Of a stretch of 64,000 bases of DNA, positions 11,614-24,161 are shown in pieces; the stretch's first letter is position 1; every line of letters begins with the position of its first letter. The notes under the pieces were generated by a model. It saw only the letters and a list, made by a program, of their open reading frames with translations, did no database searches and was not told the DNA's origin. The translations under genes were made by a program, and so were the position numbers. This stretch comes from Strongyloides papillosus (taxonomy: Eukaryota > Nematoda > Chromadorea > Rhabditida > Strongyloididae), in the NCBI GenBank assembly GCA_005656395.1, contig SRSI01000004.1, positions 1,426,001 to 1,490,000 on the forward strand, written 5' to 3'.

Positions 11614-14600
11614 TCTTGGAGGATAAAATAATTATTTAAGTTATAAACAAAAATCATCTGTTCCTTGTGAAATATTTTTTTGTTAATAAACTTTATATTC
11701 AAAATTAAGAGTTATGACATTCAATCAAAAATAACTGATTAATTCACCTTAAAAACACAATATTGAACTAATTCAAACTAAATAATATTTTCTTGTTTTG
11801 GTAGAAATAAATATATTTTAACTGTAATTATTTTCTATTTTAAGAGTACGTTATATTAATAAAGAATATTTAAATATATTAATATTTTGTTGATTGTTAG
11901 TGCATTAATAATAATAATAAATTAATTCAATTATTATTTATTAAATAGTTTTTGGTATTGATATGTACAAATTAGTTAGAAAATCTAAAAAATATATATT
12001 TAGTTTAAAAAAATTAATTATTATAATCGATTAAAATACTTAAGAAATGTTAATGGGTAAAATTACTTTTAGCTAACATCTCTATAAATAATTGTATAAC
12101 TAATAGATAGTAAAAAAATGCATTAGAATGTAACATTAATAAAATAATAGTAAAATAAAAAAGCATCAAATTAAAACGTCATTATAAATGCCATCCATAA
12201 TCGTTAATTTTTATTTAAATTATTGTGACAAAGTTGTTGGTAGACAATTTATTTCCACTACTAATATTATGATACACCGATATATATATCATATATATAT
12301 TTAATTTATTGTCCAAAAAAAGAAAATTTTTTACACATTACAAAAAAAAATTTTTAGCTATTGGTTATTGATTTAAAGTTTGATGATTGAATTTTGAAAT
12401 TAATTTAAAATTGTTAATGTAAATGACATATGATAAATATTAAAATCTATTTATTTATTTTTTTTATTCTATGATACAAAGGTAACGTAAATAAGGAATA
12501 TAAGTTATAATTTAAACATGAACCTCTTTTACAATGTAGTGTAATAGTTAATTAATTATAAAAATATTTACAAAAAAACATAGATATGTCAATTCGAATA
12601 TATTTAACTTCCTTCATGTGAAATGTTTTGTAAATTTTTAAATAGATTTTTATTTAGAAGTAATAATTGCTATTTAACATTAAAATTCTATCTATATAAA
12701 TGAATATACATAGATGTAATATAATATACACAAATAGTTTAATTCATGATTAGAATATAAAGTAGTAAATTTAAGTTAAATATAAAGTATAAAATTAAAA
12801 TATGAAAGCGTAAAAAAGTAAGTTAAAGTTAATTTTTGATGAACTTATGATTATAAAAACAATTCAAAACCGGGAAAGAAACCTATGGTATTGACAAAAG
12901 AACATAACAACTGTCGTTGTGGTTAGTTTTGGTTGACGCGCTATAATGATATTGGCGGAAATGATCATTCAATTTCTTTACAATGATAACATATAACTTT
13001 TGCATTTGTTCTTATGATTTATATCAAAATAAGCGAAGATAAAGTTTATGTAATATATCTAAAATTGGGATTTTATTATTAGTATTTTAAAGGTAGTTAG
13101 AAGTTATACATAATTTATAATTCAATACATTATAGTTCAATTATCAAACAAATAAGAATGTCTTTTAATTAATCACTTGTGTCATTACAATAAGTTTTCT
13201 TCATTTAATTAAAATAATTTAAAATGCAAATTATATATATATATTTATACATATTTAATATACGTTAATATTTATATAGAAAAAAAAGTTTAGCATTAAA
13301 GTAATGGACATACAAATCCAAATCCGCCAAACATTCAAATGTTCTAAAACGAAGATGTGGCATAATATAATAGTGATACATAATAAATTATATTCATCTT
13401 ATATTTTAAACCTTCGATAAAGTTTAACTTATTTTTCTAGTTAATGGTTTATTTAAGGATGCATTTTTATTATAATATAATTTTTGTACTGTCTTTTTAG
13501 TTGTATCTCTTAGAATGTGTCATTGAAAATTAATGTGTCAAAAATAGTTTTATATAGAAGCGCTAACATCTTATCTTATTATGTCGAGTTCTAAACATTT
13601 AAAATATCTTTTATATTTAATTTTATGAAACAAACTTAATTTATTTATTTAAAAATTATATAGTTTTTAATTAAACAAAAAAATATTAATAAAATTAAAA
13701 AACTTTTAATAGATCATTGAAACTATCATTTATTTTATAGGATAACTAAGGAATATAGTCAGAATATGTCACCATATCACATTCACATGAAATAGATTAA
13801 AAGATAAATTATATAGTAAATTAAAAGTTTTTTATTTTGTCGTATAAAAACTATATAATTAGCAAATTTCGAAAACTGATTTATGAGTATGGATCGTAAA
13901 AATTTTCAAAAAAGGAACAGCCTTGTTAATAAAAGTAAATACTAAAGTTGTAAAAATAAATTATAAAATTAGATGATTATAAAATATATATAAATACAGA
14001 TTTAAAATTTATGTACAATTTATTGGATATGTACTTAAAACATGAAGTATATGATTTTAGAGTTACAGAGTATATTTAACTATTATATATATATTTTGGT
14101 AACCGTTCATCCACTATCTCACTTAATAATAATTCAACTTTTGAACAGATGTTCATGAGATGTCGGTGTAATGTTAATCTACATGTATATATGTCAAAGT
14201 TTTTTGCACCTCTTCATTATCCATACTTGGTCCATATAAAATCTTTCCAAATAAGGATGTTAAAATTGTCTATACATGTAGTAAAAGTATAATAGAACAT
14301 TCTAAAATATATTACATAGATGTATGTATGTCTATATATGTATATATATCATTCGATCATTCGAATATTAATCCTTTCTTAAGCTTAAATTATATATAAA
14401 AATAAAATTCAATCTTAATTGAAGAATTATAATAATAAAGGATAATAAAACATAATAAAGATATATACATAATTAAAATTAGATAATTTATTTTCCCCAT
14501 TAAAAATATTAAGATTTTATTAACAATAAAATGATTATAAAAATATTAAATTGATGAAATTCTTCAGAATAGTCTCATACATTAACGAATTAGTTTTTTT

Positions 14601-17043
14601 TATCTATTAATTTAACAAAAAAGTTCAAAATATATAATATGGTATGGGTATGTTTAAAAAATTAAATACATTCGCAGAAGACAAAATAATTATTTATTGG
14701 ATGAAAGAAAAAAATATGATACTTTTATTATAATTACTTACGTTCTATTGAAAAATTTTCTTTTTGTCAAATTGTAACTTTAATAATAAAAGCACGCATG
14801 AATTATGACGTTATTTAATTACCATTGCTTTAAGATAGTATTTAAATAGAGTTGTTGGATGTGATAGTTTTTAATGAAGTTAAATTTTACCAAAATAATG
14901 ATCATAAGCAAAATATATGATTAACAAAATGTGTGTTTAAAATATAAAAGAATATTTTTTAAACATATTTTATAGGGAATATATTATAAAAATGTGTAAA
15001 TTTCTCGTGAATTTTATTACTATATTTCATGCATAAATTTGTCATCATAACTTCTCATGATTAATGTATTTTAATTTTTATTTTTGATAATAATATAATT
15101 AAATTATTTTATTACCTATTATTAAATAATAGATTATTTTTTATTATACATATATTACTTTATCATTTTAATTAGAAATAAATTAATTTCTGTTAAAAAA
15201 TAATAAATAATAGCTTTAAAGGTATTCAATTTTTTATACTCAATATATTACACAAATTCTGTTGAATAATTTTGAATATTTTTTCATTTGAAAAAGATTA
15301 TTTTTAGTGTGGTTTGTATTAACGATAAGAAAAACAACATTATAATTTGCACTATGTATTGTATTAAATCGAATGTCAAAATATTTAATTTTTTTTAATA
15401 ATTTCAAAAGTTTTAAAGTTTATTAAATACTTTTTAAATTTGTACATACAGAAAAGGACCTTTATTTATCTTCAAATCCTGTGTAAACTTTTTAACATTA
15501 TATGTATTACAGAGTTGTTTTCCAATAATTTTAATACTGAAAATGTTGCATTTAAGTTTGTTTGTATAAGAATGTACATTTTTCAACAATGCATTTGTTA
15601 ATATCATATTGCTTCACTGTCGTAATTAAGAATTTACTATTTTTTTGTCAATTACTACACATTTAATCAAATTGAAGGTTTTTATCAATCTTTAAAATTT
15701 TAGATCACTTTTTTTACTTAACTTTTTTCTCCTAACTGTACTAGATCATATAGGCATTGATAATAAAAATAACAAAAAGAGTGACTTTTTGTGTCAAAAT
15801 AATTTCTCAAAAATATTTTTGATATTGTGATGAGTCAATATTAGACAAAAAAAGAAAGAACGTGTAATGTTTAGTAATATCTTTTAAAAATAAATGCACT
15901 GATAACGTTAATAGCTTTTCTTACTAATATAAAAAGAATTTTAGTAAAAAAATATATATAAATGTTTTTTTTGTAAATATTTATCAAGTTTCTTATTTAC
16001 ACTACAGATTTTAATATTCTAAAATTGTTTGTTGCTTAAAAAATATTATATTACCACTTTTGTTGACCTTTTTTATTTTGAAGTTTTTTTATTTTGAAAA
16101 AAAGATAGTTTCACAAGATAATGTATTGTATTATATTGTCTTTATCTGATGTTATTTAATTTATCGACTAAATCTTGTTACTATAATTTCACATACTTTA
16201 GATAAATGCTTAAAATGTCATTTTAACAAATAGTCTACTAACTTTTCCAACTTCTAACAGTCTATTTGGTTAAAAGTTAGTCAGAAGCATGTTAATCATT
16301 CTTAATTTACATCCTCCAACACTTATTTTTTTTATTCAAATCTACTATGTATCATTTTTTAATGATTGTTTCCTTAAGGAAGAAAATTTAATATTATAAA
16401 TGTTCAGTTGTTGTTTTACGATCATCCTACATTACTACTTGTAATATCACTAAATATATTTCCGCTATAAAATCTTTTACAATACCACTGATGTAGTTTT
16501 ACTCATAAATCACTCGTCATTTTCATATTTTAATACATTAGTATATGTATATTTATAATATTTTGAGGGATACTTTTTCATATAGGTGGTTGATTATATT
16601 AGTATTTAACAATCTTTTGAAATGTTTGTAATAGTAGATGTATATTCTTCAACTATCTCTACATTACAATGTACACAATTTTTAGTACATTTCCCTCATT
16701 GAAACAATCAAAAAGTTTTTCTTACCTTATATATTAAAACTACTTTTTATATATAATTTCTTTATGCATCACATAACTTCTTTCTATATAAATTATTATA
16801 ATCATTTATTTTCTCAATAGTTAAAATATAAATACGTCTAAATAAATATATTATATGTATTTTAATTCCATATTAAATAAATTAATTATATAGATAAAAT
16901 TATGCATTTTTGTGAAGTGTATCCAATTTAATATTTTTCTTTTTTTGTAAAAATTTATATAATACTACGAATAACAAATTTTTCTCACTCAATGATTACC
17001 ACCTGTAAAAATATTTACATTACCATTTTTATTCTATAATTTT
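11614..17043. other. Long intergenic region with one relatively GC-rich patch and one long hairpin
   Basis: This is 5.4 kb between the divergent receptor phosphatase and Rab-like genes. No exon was found. It holds a relatively GC-rich patch at 12865-12975 and an imperfect hairpin at 16223-16295, both described as findings. The rest is AT-rich, with TA-rich runs near 12280-12300 and 14330-14350. Confidence 0.5.
16223..16295 (+). ncRNA. Imperfect stem-loop, candidate small-RNA precursor
   Basis: The two arms pair in four blocks: TTAACA with TGTTAA, TCT with AGA, ACTAACTTTT with AAAAGTTAGT and CCAA with TTGG, around a loop of about 15 nt with small bulges. The size resembles a pre-miRNA, but chance hairpins are common in such AT-rich DNA and no known miRNA seed was recognised. 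Strand is arbitrary. Confidence 0.2.
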
Positions 17044-17045
17044 AG
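17044..17045 (+). other. Probable spliced-leader trans-splice acceptor of the Rab-like gene
   Basis: A T-rich tract ending in TTTTAG lies 12 bp before the ATG at 17058, with no upstream coding exon that would need it. In nematodes this pattern usually marks spliced-leader addition. Confidence 0.5.
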
Positions 17046-17057
17046 GAAATTTTTAAA

Positions 17058-17836
17058 ATGAGTTATAATTATCTCTTTAAAATTGTTGTCGTCGGTGATC
17101 ACAATTGTGGAAAATCCTGTATTCTTTTAAGATTTGTTGAAAATTCATTTAGAAATGATCATATTAGTACACTTGGTGTTGATTTTAAATTGAAAACTAT
17201 TAAATTAGGAGGTGATAAAGTAAGGCTTGAGTTATGGGATACTGCAGGAATGGAAAGATATAGGTATTATTTATTCATTTTTCTCTCTCTTTTAATTATC
17301 TATTTTAAAGAACTATTTACAATTCATACTACCATTCTGCTCATGGAATTATGTGTGTATTTGATTTAACAAATGAAAAATCATTCGAAAATATTGAAAA
17401 TTATTGGCTAAAACAAATAAGGACACATGCTCCACCAAATGCTGTAGTTGTCTTAGTGGGAAATAAAGCTGATTTGGAAAATGAACGCAAAGTTGACTTT
17501 GATCGTGCAGAAAAGTATGTTTATATAATAATTAATAGTAATTAATATATAATTTTTTTGTTTAGTTTTGCAAAAAAAACGGGAATCTCATTGTATGAGG
17601 TTAGTGCAAAAACGGGTATTAATTGTGAGGAAGCGTTTATGGATCTTGCAAATCATATGAAAGAAAGACTTATTAACGCAAATATTAATGAGGATAGTGA
17701 TGATTCTGATGCCTACTCTGGTGCATTTCATGTTGATGGTGTTATCATAAATGACAAATCTAGTGGATCAGCATTTTCTAATGCTACAAGTAATTGTTGT
17801 AATGGAGCAAGTAAACCATCGCCAACTTTTGTTTAA
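17058..17836 (+). CDS. Rab-family small GTPase with atypical catalytic and C-terminal motifs (three exons, 226 aa)
   Basis: Exons are 17058-17263, 17311-17514 and 17566-17836, with introns of 47 and 51 bp and matching phases. The N-terminus YNYLFKIVVVGD and switch I region ISTLGVDFKLKTI place it near the Rab1/Rab8/Rab10 group of membrane-trafficking GTPases. Seen: P-loop GDHNCGKS (13-20), switch I Thr, DTAGMERYR (61-69), NKAD and SAKTG base-binding motifs. Two features are unusual. The switch II glutamine needed for GTP hydrolysis is Met65. The reading frame ends in a Ser/Asn-rich tail (…KPSPTFV) with a CC pair 12 residues from the end rather than a terminal prenylation motif. Splicing to an unseen terminal exon cannot be excluded, but no clear donor/acceptor pair was found. 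It could be a divergent constitutively GTP-bound or regulatory Rab. Confidence 0.88.
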
Positions 17837-18643
17837 AGTATTTTTATGATCATCATACAAATTTTATTATTACTTTTGATTAAACTTTTTTTAATTATTT
17901 TGTTAATTGAATTACTTATTTATTATACCAGCAAGTTATATATATTTAGCTACAGACATTATATATAATAAAGTAGTTAACAAAAATATTTTACGGTTTA
18001 CTATATTCTTATAAATGTTGATGAATAGACATTTAAAATTATGAATTACATGAGAAAGGTAACTAAAATGAATGTATTTTTTTATAAAACTATCCTTTAA
18101 ATGATTACTAAAATACTAATATTTTCTTTTAATAAAAGAAGTGCATAACTGTAAAGTTTTTTTTTTGTTATCATATAAAATTTAAAGATATTTGGAAATT
18201 TATTTATCAATAAAAGTCATTGAAAATAAATTTCTAATTAAATATGTCGTAACTATTTCAATGAAACGCTTCTTATATACTGATTTTGAAAAAACTTGAA
18301 GTTTAATTATAAGAAGACTAATCAACATTGTTAGAAAGATTATATTTAAATTAATGATAATAATTTGATGATTAAAGACATTTAAAATATCTTTTAATAC
18401 ATTAATAATTCTTTATTGGTAATCTATATATAAATTCATTCACATTTATAAACACATATTAAGTTGATTTTGTATACTTTAAAGCAAATAAAAATATATA
18501 CTTTAAAAATAAATTTTATTTGTGTAAAATTAAAATATATACACTGACTAATTTATATATAAATTATTTCCCCTTCTCTATAAAAGAATTTCTTTTAATT
18601 TCGATTATAATAACAATATATACATATAATGTATAATTAAAAT
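17837..18643. other. Intergenic region, Rab-like 3' UTR and choline dehydrogenase promoter
   Basis: This AT-rich stretch holds an AATAAA hexamer at 17967-17972 about 130 bp after the Rab-like stop. No exon or other structured element was seen. Confidence 0.5.
17967..17972 (+). terminator. Candidate poly(A) signal of the Rab-like gene
   Basis: A canonical AATAAA lies about 130 bp downstream of the stop. In AT-rich DNA this hexamer is frequent, so confidence is modest. Confidence 0.35.
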
Positions 18644-20451
18644 ATGTATCTCCCACAAAATTGTTATAAAATGTTTTGCAATAAGAAAATTATTTTTAAT
18701 CGAAGGTATTCATTCAAAAATACTTACAACAATGATTTTAAACCTAAGCATATAATTATAGGAGCAGGATCGGCAGGATGTGTTTTGGTTAGTATAAACA
18801 TTTTTATTCATATAATCTTTTAATTAATTAATTTAAGGCTAATAGGTTGACGGAGAGTGATAAATATGATAATGTTTTATTAATTGAGGCAGGACCAAAA
18901 GATTATTGGTGGGATTGGAGGATACATATGCCAGCAGCTTTAATGTACAATTTATGTAACGATAAATATAATTGGTATTATAATACTATTCCACAAAAAA
19001 ATCTTAATAATAGGACAATTTATTGGCCAAGAGGAAGGTTGTGGGGTGGGAGTAGTTCAATTAATGCTATGTGTTACGTAAGAGGACACCCACAAGACTT
19101 TGATCGATGGAATAGAGAAGGTGCAGAAGGGTGGGATTATTTAGGATGCCTTCCTTATTTTAAAAAATCACAAACACATGAATTGAGCACTGGATCAAAT
19201 GATCCTTTTCGTGGACATAATGGTCCATTACATGTTAAACAAGGTGATTGTACAAATGAGTTACATCAAGCATTTTTCGAAGCTGGTAGGGAACTTGGGT
19301 GGAAGATATTAGATAATCAAAATGGATATGAAACTGAAGGTCTTGCAAAAATGGACATGACAATAAAGGATGGCGAACGACATAGTGCTTCTAAAGCATA
19401 TTTATGGAATTCAATTGAGAGAAAAAATCTAAAAGTTATATCTAACATAGTAGTTATTAAAATAATTTTTGATGGTAAAAAAGCAGTAGGTGTCAAATGT
19501 ATGAATAGAAAGACGAAAGAAATATTTAGTATTTATTGCGATGATTCGATTATTTTATCTGGTGGTGCTATAAATTCTCCACAATTGTTATTATTAAGTG
19601 GTATAGGTCCAGGTGAACATTTAAAAAAAGTTAATATATCACTAGTACATGAACTACCAGGAGTTGGATCAAATTTACAGGATCATTTAGAGATATATGT
19701 TCAACACAAATGTAAAAAACCCATAACATTATACAATAAAAGTAGTTGGAAATTTCCACATAATATGATAAAAAGTGGCTTACAATGGTTTATATATAAA
19801 AATGGTTTATGCGCTAGTAGCCATCTTGAGTCAGGTGGTTTTGTCAAATCATCAAATGATAAGGAACATTCTGATATACAGTTTCATTTTTTGCCTTCTA
19901 CTGTTCATGATGATGGTCGAAAAAATGGAACATGTCATGGATTTCAAGTTCACGTTGGACCAATGAGATCAAAATCTAAAGGAACAATACGTTTATCAGA
20001 TAACAACCCATTAAATCACCCAATTATTGATCCAAATTATTTAAGTTTAGAAGAGGATTTTAGAGAATTTAAGAGGTGCATCGAATTATCGAGAGAACTA
20101 TTTAAACAAAAAGCTTTTGATGAGTATAGAGACACGGAACTTTCTCCTGGTAAAGAGGTAATAGATGATAAAATGTTAAATGAATTTATAAAAAATAAAG
20201 TTGCATCGGCTTATCATGCATCATGTTCATGTAGAATGGGCGATGGAAGTAATTTATTGGATGTTGTTAATGCTAAAACAATGAATGTATTTGGTTTAGA
20301 TGGATTAAAAGTTGTTGATGCTAGCGTTATGCCTTCGATTATAAGTGCTAATTTAAATGCAACTACCATTATGATTGCAGAGAAAGCATCGGACATAATA
20401 CTTGGAAAGGAAGCAAAAAGAGAAGATAATATTTTTTCTGCAAAAATATAA
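18644..20451 (+). CDS. chdh-1: Choline dehydrogenase, GMC oxidoreductase family (two exons, 585 aa)
   Basis: Exon 1 is 18644-18787, the intron is 18788-18837 (50 bp) and exon 2 is 18838-20451. The join restores the FAD-binding signature IIIGAGSAGCVLANRLTES (residues about 39-57), split exactly at the intron. The GMC signatures follow: PRGRLWGGSSSINAMCYVRG, and SGGAINSPQLLLLSGIGPGEHL. The catalytic His lies in ASAYHASCSCRMG and the C-terminal Asn in SANLNATTIMIAEKA. The length matches animal choline dehydrogenases (about 590). The enzyme oxidises choline to betaine aldehyde with FAD on the inner mitochondrial membrane. The basic N-terminus (…NKKIIFNRRYSFKNTYN) fits a mitochondrial targeting peptide and supports the upstream ATG. 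It converges with the armadillo-repeat gene, leaving 89 bp between stop codons. Confidence 0.92.
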
Positions 20452-20540
20452 TTAATTTGATTTACTATAAAATTATTATTAACTTTATTAATTTGCTTAT
20501 ATATGATATATAATATAAAAATTTATTGATACTTTTAAAA

Positions 20541-22982
20541 TTATAATTCAGTTTCTAATGCTTTAGGTCCATCGAAGAAATTTTCAAGACGATCTCTTAT
20601 TGTTTGACAAATAACAACCATAGGATCTTGTGCATTATTTAAATTGCTTTCTGTAATTTTACACATAATACCGTAGCCATTATTAATTTTTATCAAATGC
20701 AATCCATAATCATTTTTTGCTATTGATGACAAGGCCACTGCAGATTTATATTTTATCCTTTCGCAATATTTTAAATGATATTCGTCATTAATTAACATTA
20801 AATGAAGAAGAATATCTACACATTCTTTATTATACAATGTTAAATACCATCCTTGAGAAACCATTCTTGCCATAAGAGTAACCAGCTGCTCATAAACAAA
20901 AATACTACAACATTTTGGTTTCTTTGTAGCTAAAACAAGCTTTTGACAGGTTTTTATTTCATTAATATATCTATTTGCGGATGGATATTGAATTGATAAA
21001 TTTGATAATGCTGCAGTACAAAGAAGTAGTGATTCTGAACTATCACAACATTCAATCATCTCTATATAAATATATAATATTAATAATTTAAGAATTATTT
21101 TACCTGTTAATTTTGTAATAATAGGTGAAATACTTTGAAGTAATGTCATACAATTACTTGGTGGTGAAGTTAATTGTGTTAGAACTCCAGCTGCTTCAAC
21201 AGAACAATCAAATGGATAATTACATATAACATTTATAATAAAATTAAATCCGTCATTTTCTAAAAGTTGAGTACATCCTTTACTTGTGCTACACAAAACA
21301 GCTAAAGCTCTTAATAATAGCTTAATTGTATGGTAATTTGTTGTTGGGTTAGTGCAATGTTGAAGTAATTTTTTAACAAGATTATATTGCATGGCAACAT
21401 TACATAATTCATCAGAAAATAACAAAAGGTATATAAAATGTTCTGTGCCTATATGGAGAAGTTCATCATTATTATTTGATGTTACAAAATATTCAAAAAT
21501 TATTTTGGCAAATGTATGAAATGTTTCTTCTATTGTTCTTCGAAGAATAATTATAAAATAATTTGAAAATATTCTATTTTCACCATTTTCATAAACTTCT
21601 TTTTCAACATCTATAAGTAATTCTTGTATTAAATTTATATCTTCATAGTTAACTGTATTATATAAATAACGATTTTTCAAAAGTGTTATTAATTGTGATG
21701 ATTCAATTAATAAATTTCGACATATAAATTTATTATCAATAATATATGTTAATGAAGAATAAATATTACTTCCAAGTTTCAAGATATTGTCAATAATTGT
21801 ATATATTTGTTGATATCTTATAATATAATGATATAGTGATATTTTATTGAAATTTTTTTGAAGATGACAATCGGTTCCCGTAGATTCTTGTCCTGAATCT
21901 GTTGAACTTCTTGTTGAATAAATTGATTTAGGCGAACTTGATGAAGTATATGATTCCACAACTATATTTTCCCCATAATTCAATGAAATTGAGGTATTAT
22001 TTGTAAGTGGTTGGCTATCAATTTTATTAACATGTATTAAATTATTATATGGTTTTGAGATTCCTTCCGCATAATGTTTTATTTTTTTATTAATACTTGA
22101 CGTAGAATTTATTCTAGCTCTTATTACAGGTTTCCTTGCAATATTTTTATAATTTTTCAAATTACTACAGTTGTCATATGATCTTATAAATGGCGTTCTA
22201 TCAACATCTTCAACATCATCTTCCTCAACTATTCCACTTAAATTTGGAGTACTACCGCGTAGCTTAAGATAATACCCTTTTTGACTTGGTCTCACATCTT
22301 TTTTATATTTTTTTTCACTAGTCTCTGAAATAAATAAACGTTTTCCATTACTAATTCTTTCATCATACGATATGTTATTACGACTCGTATATAATATTGC
22401 AACAGATCCATTTTCAAAATTTGATGTATAACAAAATTTTCCGTTATTTAGGAAAATTTGTTCATTATTAATTGTCTTATTATTATCACAAAAATTGTTA
22501 TTACCCATCTCTGATGCATTAGATTTACCATAATTGTCATAGTATTTTTCAGCATTTTCTATAACATTGATTTCTGTTGACGATGTTGAGACGACCGTTT
22601 GTAGTGATGATGTAAGTCTTGCTATACATTTTTTTGGTTTATTTTTGCGGTCCAATAATTGAAAATCAGGATAATGTAGAAAATTATCTGTGACATCTTT
22701 ATTATCAATATCAAAACAAGATCGTGAAAATAATACGTATTGTATATCCATTTCGCAATTTTCAGATAAATCAACTAAATATCTTTTTGTGGAATTGTTA
22801 ATTTCATCACTTAGTGTAAAATGTTCAATTTCATATAAATCGTTATTTTCAAATCCTTTTGAAAATGTTAGTTGATTTGATAATGTTGCAAAAGTTTCAT
22901 CATTTTTCATGTTCATTCTACTTTTTTGTTCTGACACATTTCTCTTTTTTGTTACTACAAAATTATTTAAAAGAGAAGGCAT
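20541..22982 (-). CDS. Armadillo-repeat protein, Inscuteable-like (two exons, 799 aa)
   Basis: A long frame runs through, but it contains a 42 bp intron at 21062-21103 (GTAAAA donor, TATAG acceptor, AT-rich) that happens to be in frame and stop-free. Removing it joins KLT to EMIECCDSSE and deletes an implausible KIILKLLILYIYI stretch. Residues 1-390 are Ser/Asn-rich and poorly conserved-looking (STRSSTDSGQESTGTD). From about 390 on, helical armadillo repeats are evident, for example LLLRALAVLCSTSKGCTQLLENDG and VEAAGVLTQLTSPPSN. The repeat pattern recalls Inscuteable, the adaptor that links the PAR polarity complex to the spindle-orienting LGN/GPR-1/2 machinery; that name is an inference and other ARM proteins are possible. 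The C-terminus TEL fits a class I PDZ ligand. A TTTTTAG lies just upstream of the ATG, consistent with trans-splicing. Confidence 0.75.
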   Translation of the reverse strand: MPSLLNNFVVTKKRNVSEQKSRMNMKNDETFATLSNQLTFSKGFENNDLYEIEHFTLSDEINNSTKRYLVDLSENCEMDIQYVLFSRSCFDIDNKDVTDNFLHYPDFQLLDRKNKPKKCIARLTSSLQTVVSTSSTEINVIENAEKYYDNYGKSNASEMGNNNFCDNNKTINNEQIFLNNGKFCYTSNFENGSVAILYTSRNNISYDERISNGKRLFISETSEKKYKKDVRPSQKGYYLKLRGSTPNLSGIVEEDDVEDVDRTPFIRSYDNCSNLKNYKNIARKPVIRARINSTSSINKKIKHYAEGISKPYNNLIHVNKIDSQPLTNNTSISLNYGENIVVESYTSSSSPKSIYSTRSSTDSGQESTGTDCHLQKNFNKISLYHYIIRYQQIYTIIDNILKLGSNIYSSLTYIIDNKFICRNLLIESSQLITLLKNRYLYNTVNYEDINLIQELLIDVEKEVYENGENRIFSNYFIIILRRTIEETFHTFAKIIFEYFVTSNNNDELLHIGTEHFIYLLLFSDELCNVAMQYNLVKKLLQHCTNPTTNYHTIKLLLRALAVLCSTSKGCTQLLENDGFNFIINVICNYPFDCSVEAAGVLTQLTSPPSNCMTLLQSISPIITKLTGKIILKLLILYIYIEMIECCDSSESLLLCTAALSNLSIQYPSANRYINEIKTCQKLVLATKKPKCCSIFVYEQLVTLMARMVSQGWYLTLYNKECVDILLHLMLINDEYHLKYCERIKYKSAVALSSIAKNDYGLHLIKINNGYGIMCKITESNLNNAQDPMVVICQTIRDRLENFFDGPKALETEL

Positions 22983-24161
22983 GAAAAAGAACTTTAAGTC
23001 CTAAAAATAATAAAATTAATCTGTAAAAAATAATTAATTATATAAAATTAAAAGTTTAAATAATAAAAATTCTATCATATAAAGATATTCGAAGAAGAAT
23101 TATAAAAATGATGATAAATATATTTTAATTTTGGTGACGATATTGTTCATAAAATAGACATTTTAACTATAGATATACTTAAATTGTCTTTATCTGCTAA
23201 CAATTTCACAAATCTATTATTGATAAGTACATTAAAACGAAACTATTAATTTCAATAGAGAAAAGTTGACAGATAATTTTATTTCACTTGAAGATATTAA
23301 ATTAATTACAACAATTAAACGATTGATTTTAGTGGAAAAGTTAAAGGTTAAATTTGTATTTAATGCATAAATATATACTGAATTTTGTTACAAGTATATT
23401 GCTTAAATAAAATTATTCAAAACATATTAATATAGTTTTTTCGTTATAATTAATACGTATTTTTAATTTTTTTTATATTTTATATATAATTTTTACTTAA
23501 AATAACAAAAAATGTGTATAAATATAGTAATAGATAAGAAAAATTTCTAAAATGTAATGTATTATTTAATAATGACGTTTTAATAATTAAACATAAACAA
23601 ATTCTTCAAATCAACTGAAAAATTTAAATAACAACATAATAAAAAATTATATATTATTTATATTACAACATTCTTTTAAATTCATTACGATATATTATAC
23701 ATTTTCTTAATCAAGTAATAAAAATGATTTATCATATTAAAGATATTAGAATATTTTTTATATATATTTATAAAATATTTTACATTTTATAAATAAAAGC
23801 GTTACGTCGTGAATTATTGTTATAAATAAGTGTTAATGATAAATATGTTAAAAGTTTATTTTGTAAAATTAACATTGTATTCATATCTTAATATAAGAAA
23901 AGGAAATAAAGAGTATAATTTTCAACATTATACAATTGTTAATTAAATTAATATAGATATGATGATTTGTTATTTAAATGTTTGATTGATATTAAGAAAT
24001 ACCTTGAATTTAGTGTGTTGGTAAAATTAAATTATATCTTACAATCTTCTTTTTCTTTTAGTATGTATTGTGAATAATAGTATATTTCATTAAATGATAT
24101 TGTTCAAATTGGAAGAAGATTTAATCATAATATATTTTGCCATATCCAAAAAATAACCAAA
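22983..24161. other. Intergenic region, no gene seen
   Basis: This 1.2 kb AT-rich stretch lies between the start of the armadillo-repeat gene and the 3' end of the EF-hand gene. No exon or repeat was identified. Confidence 0.5.
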
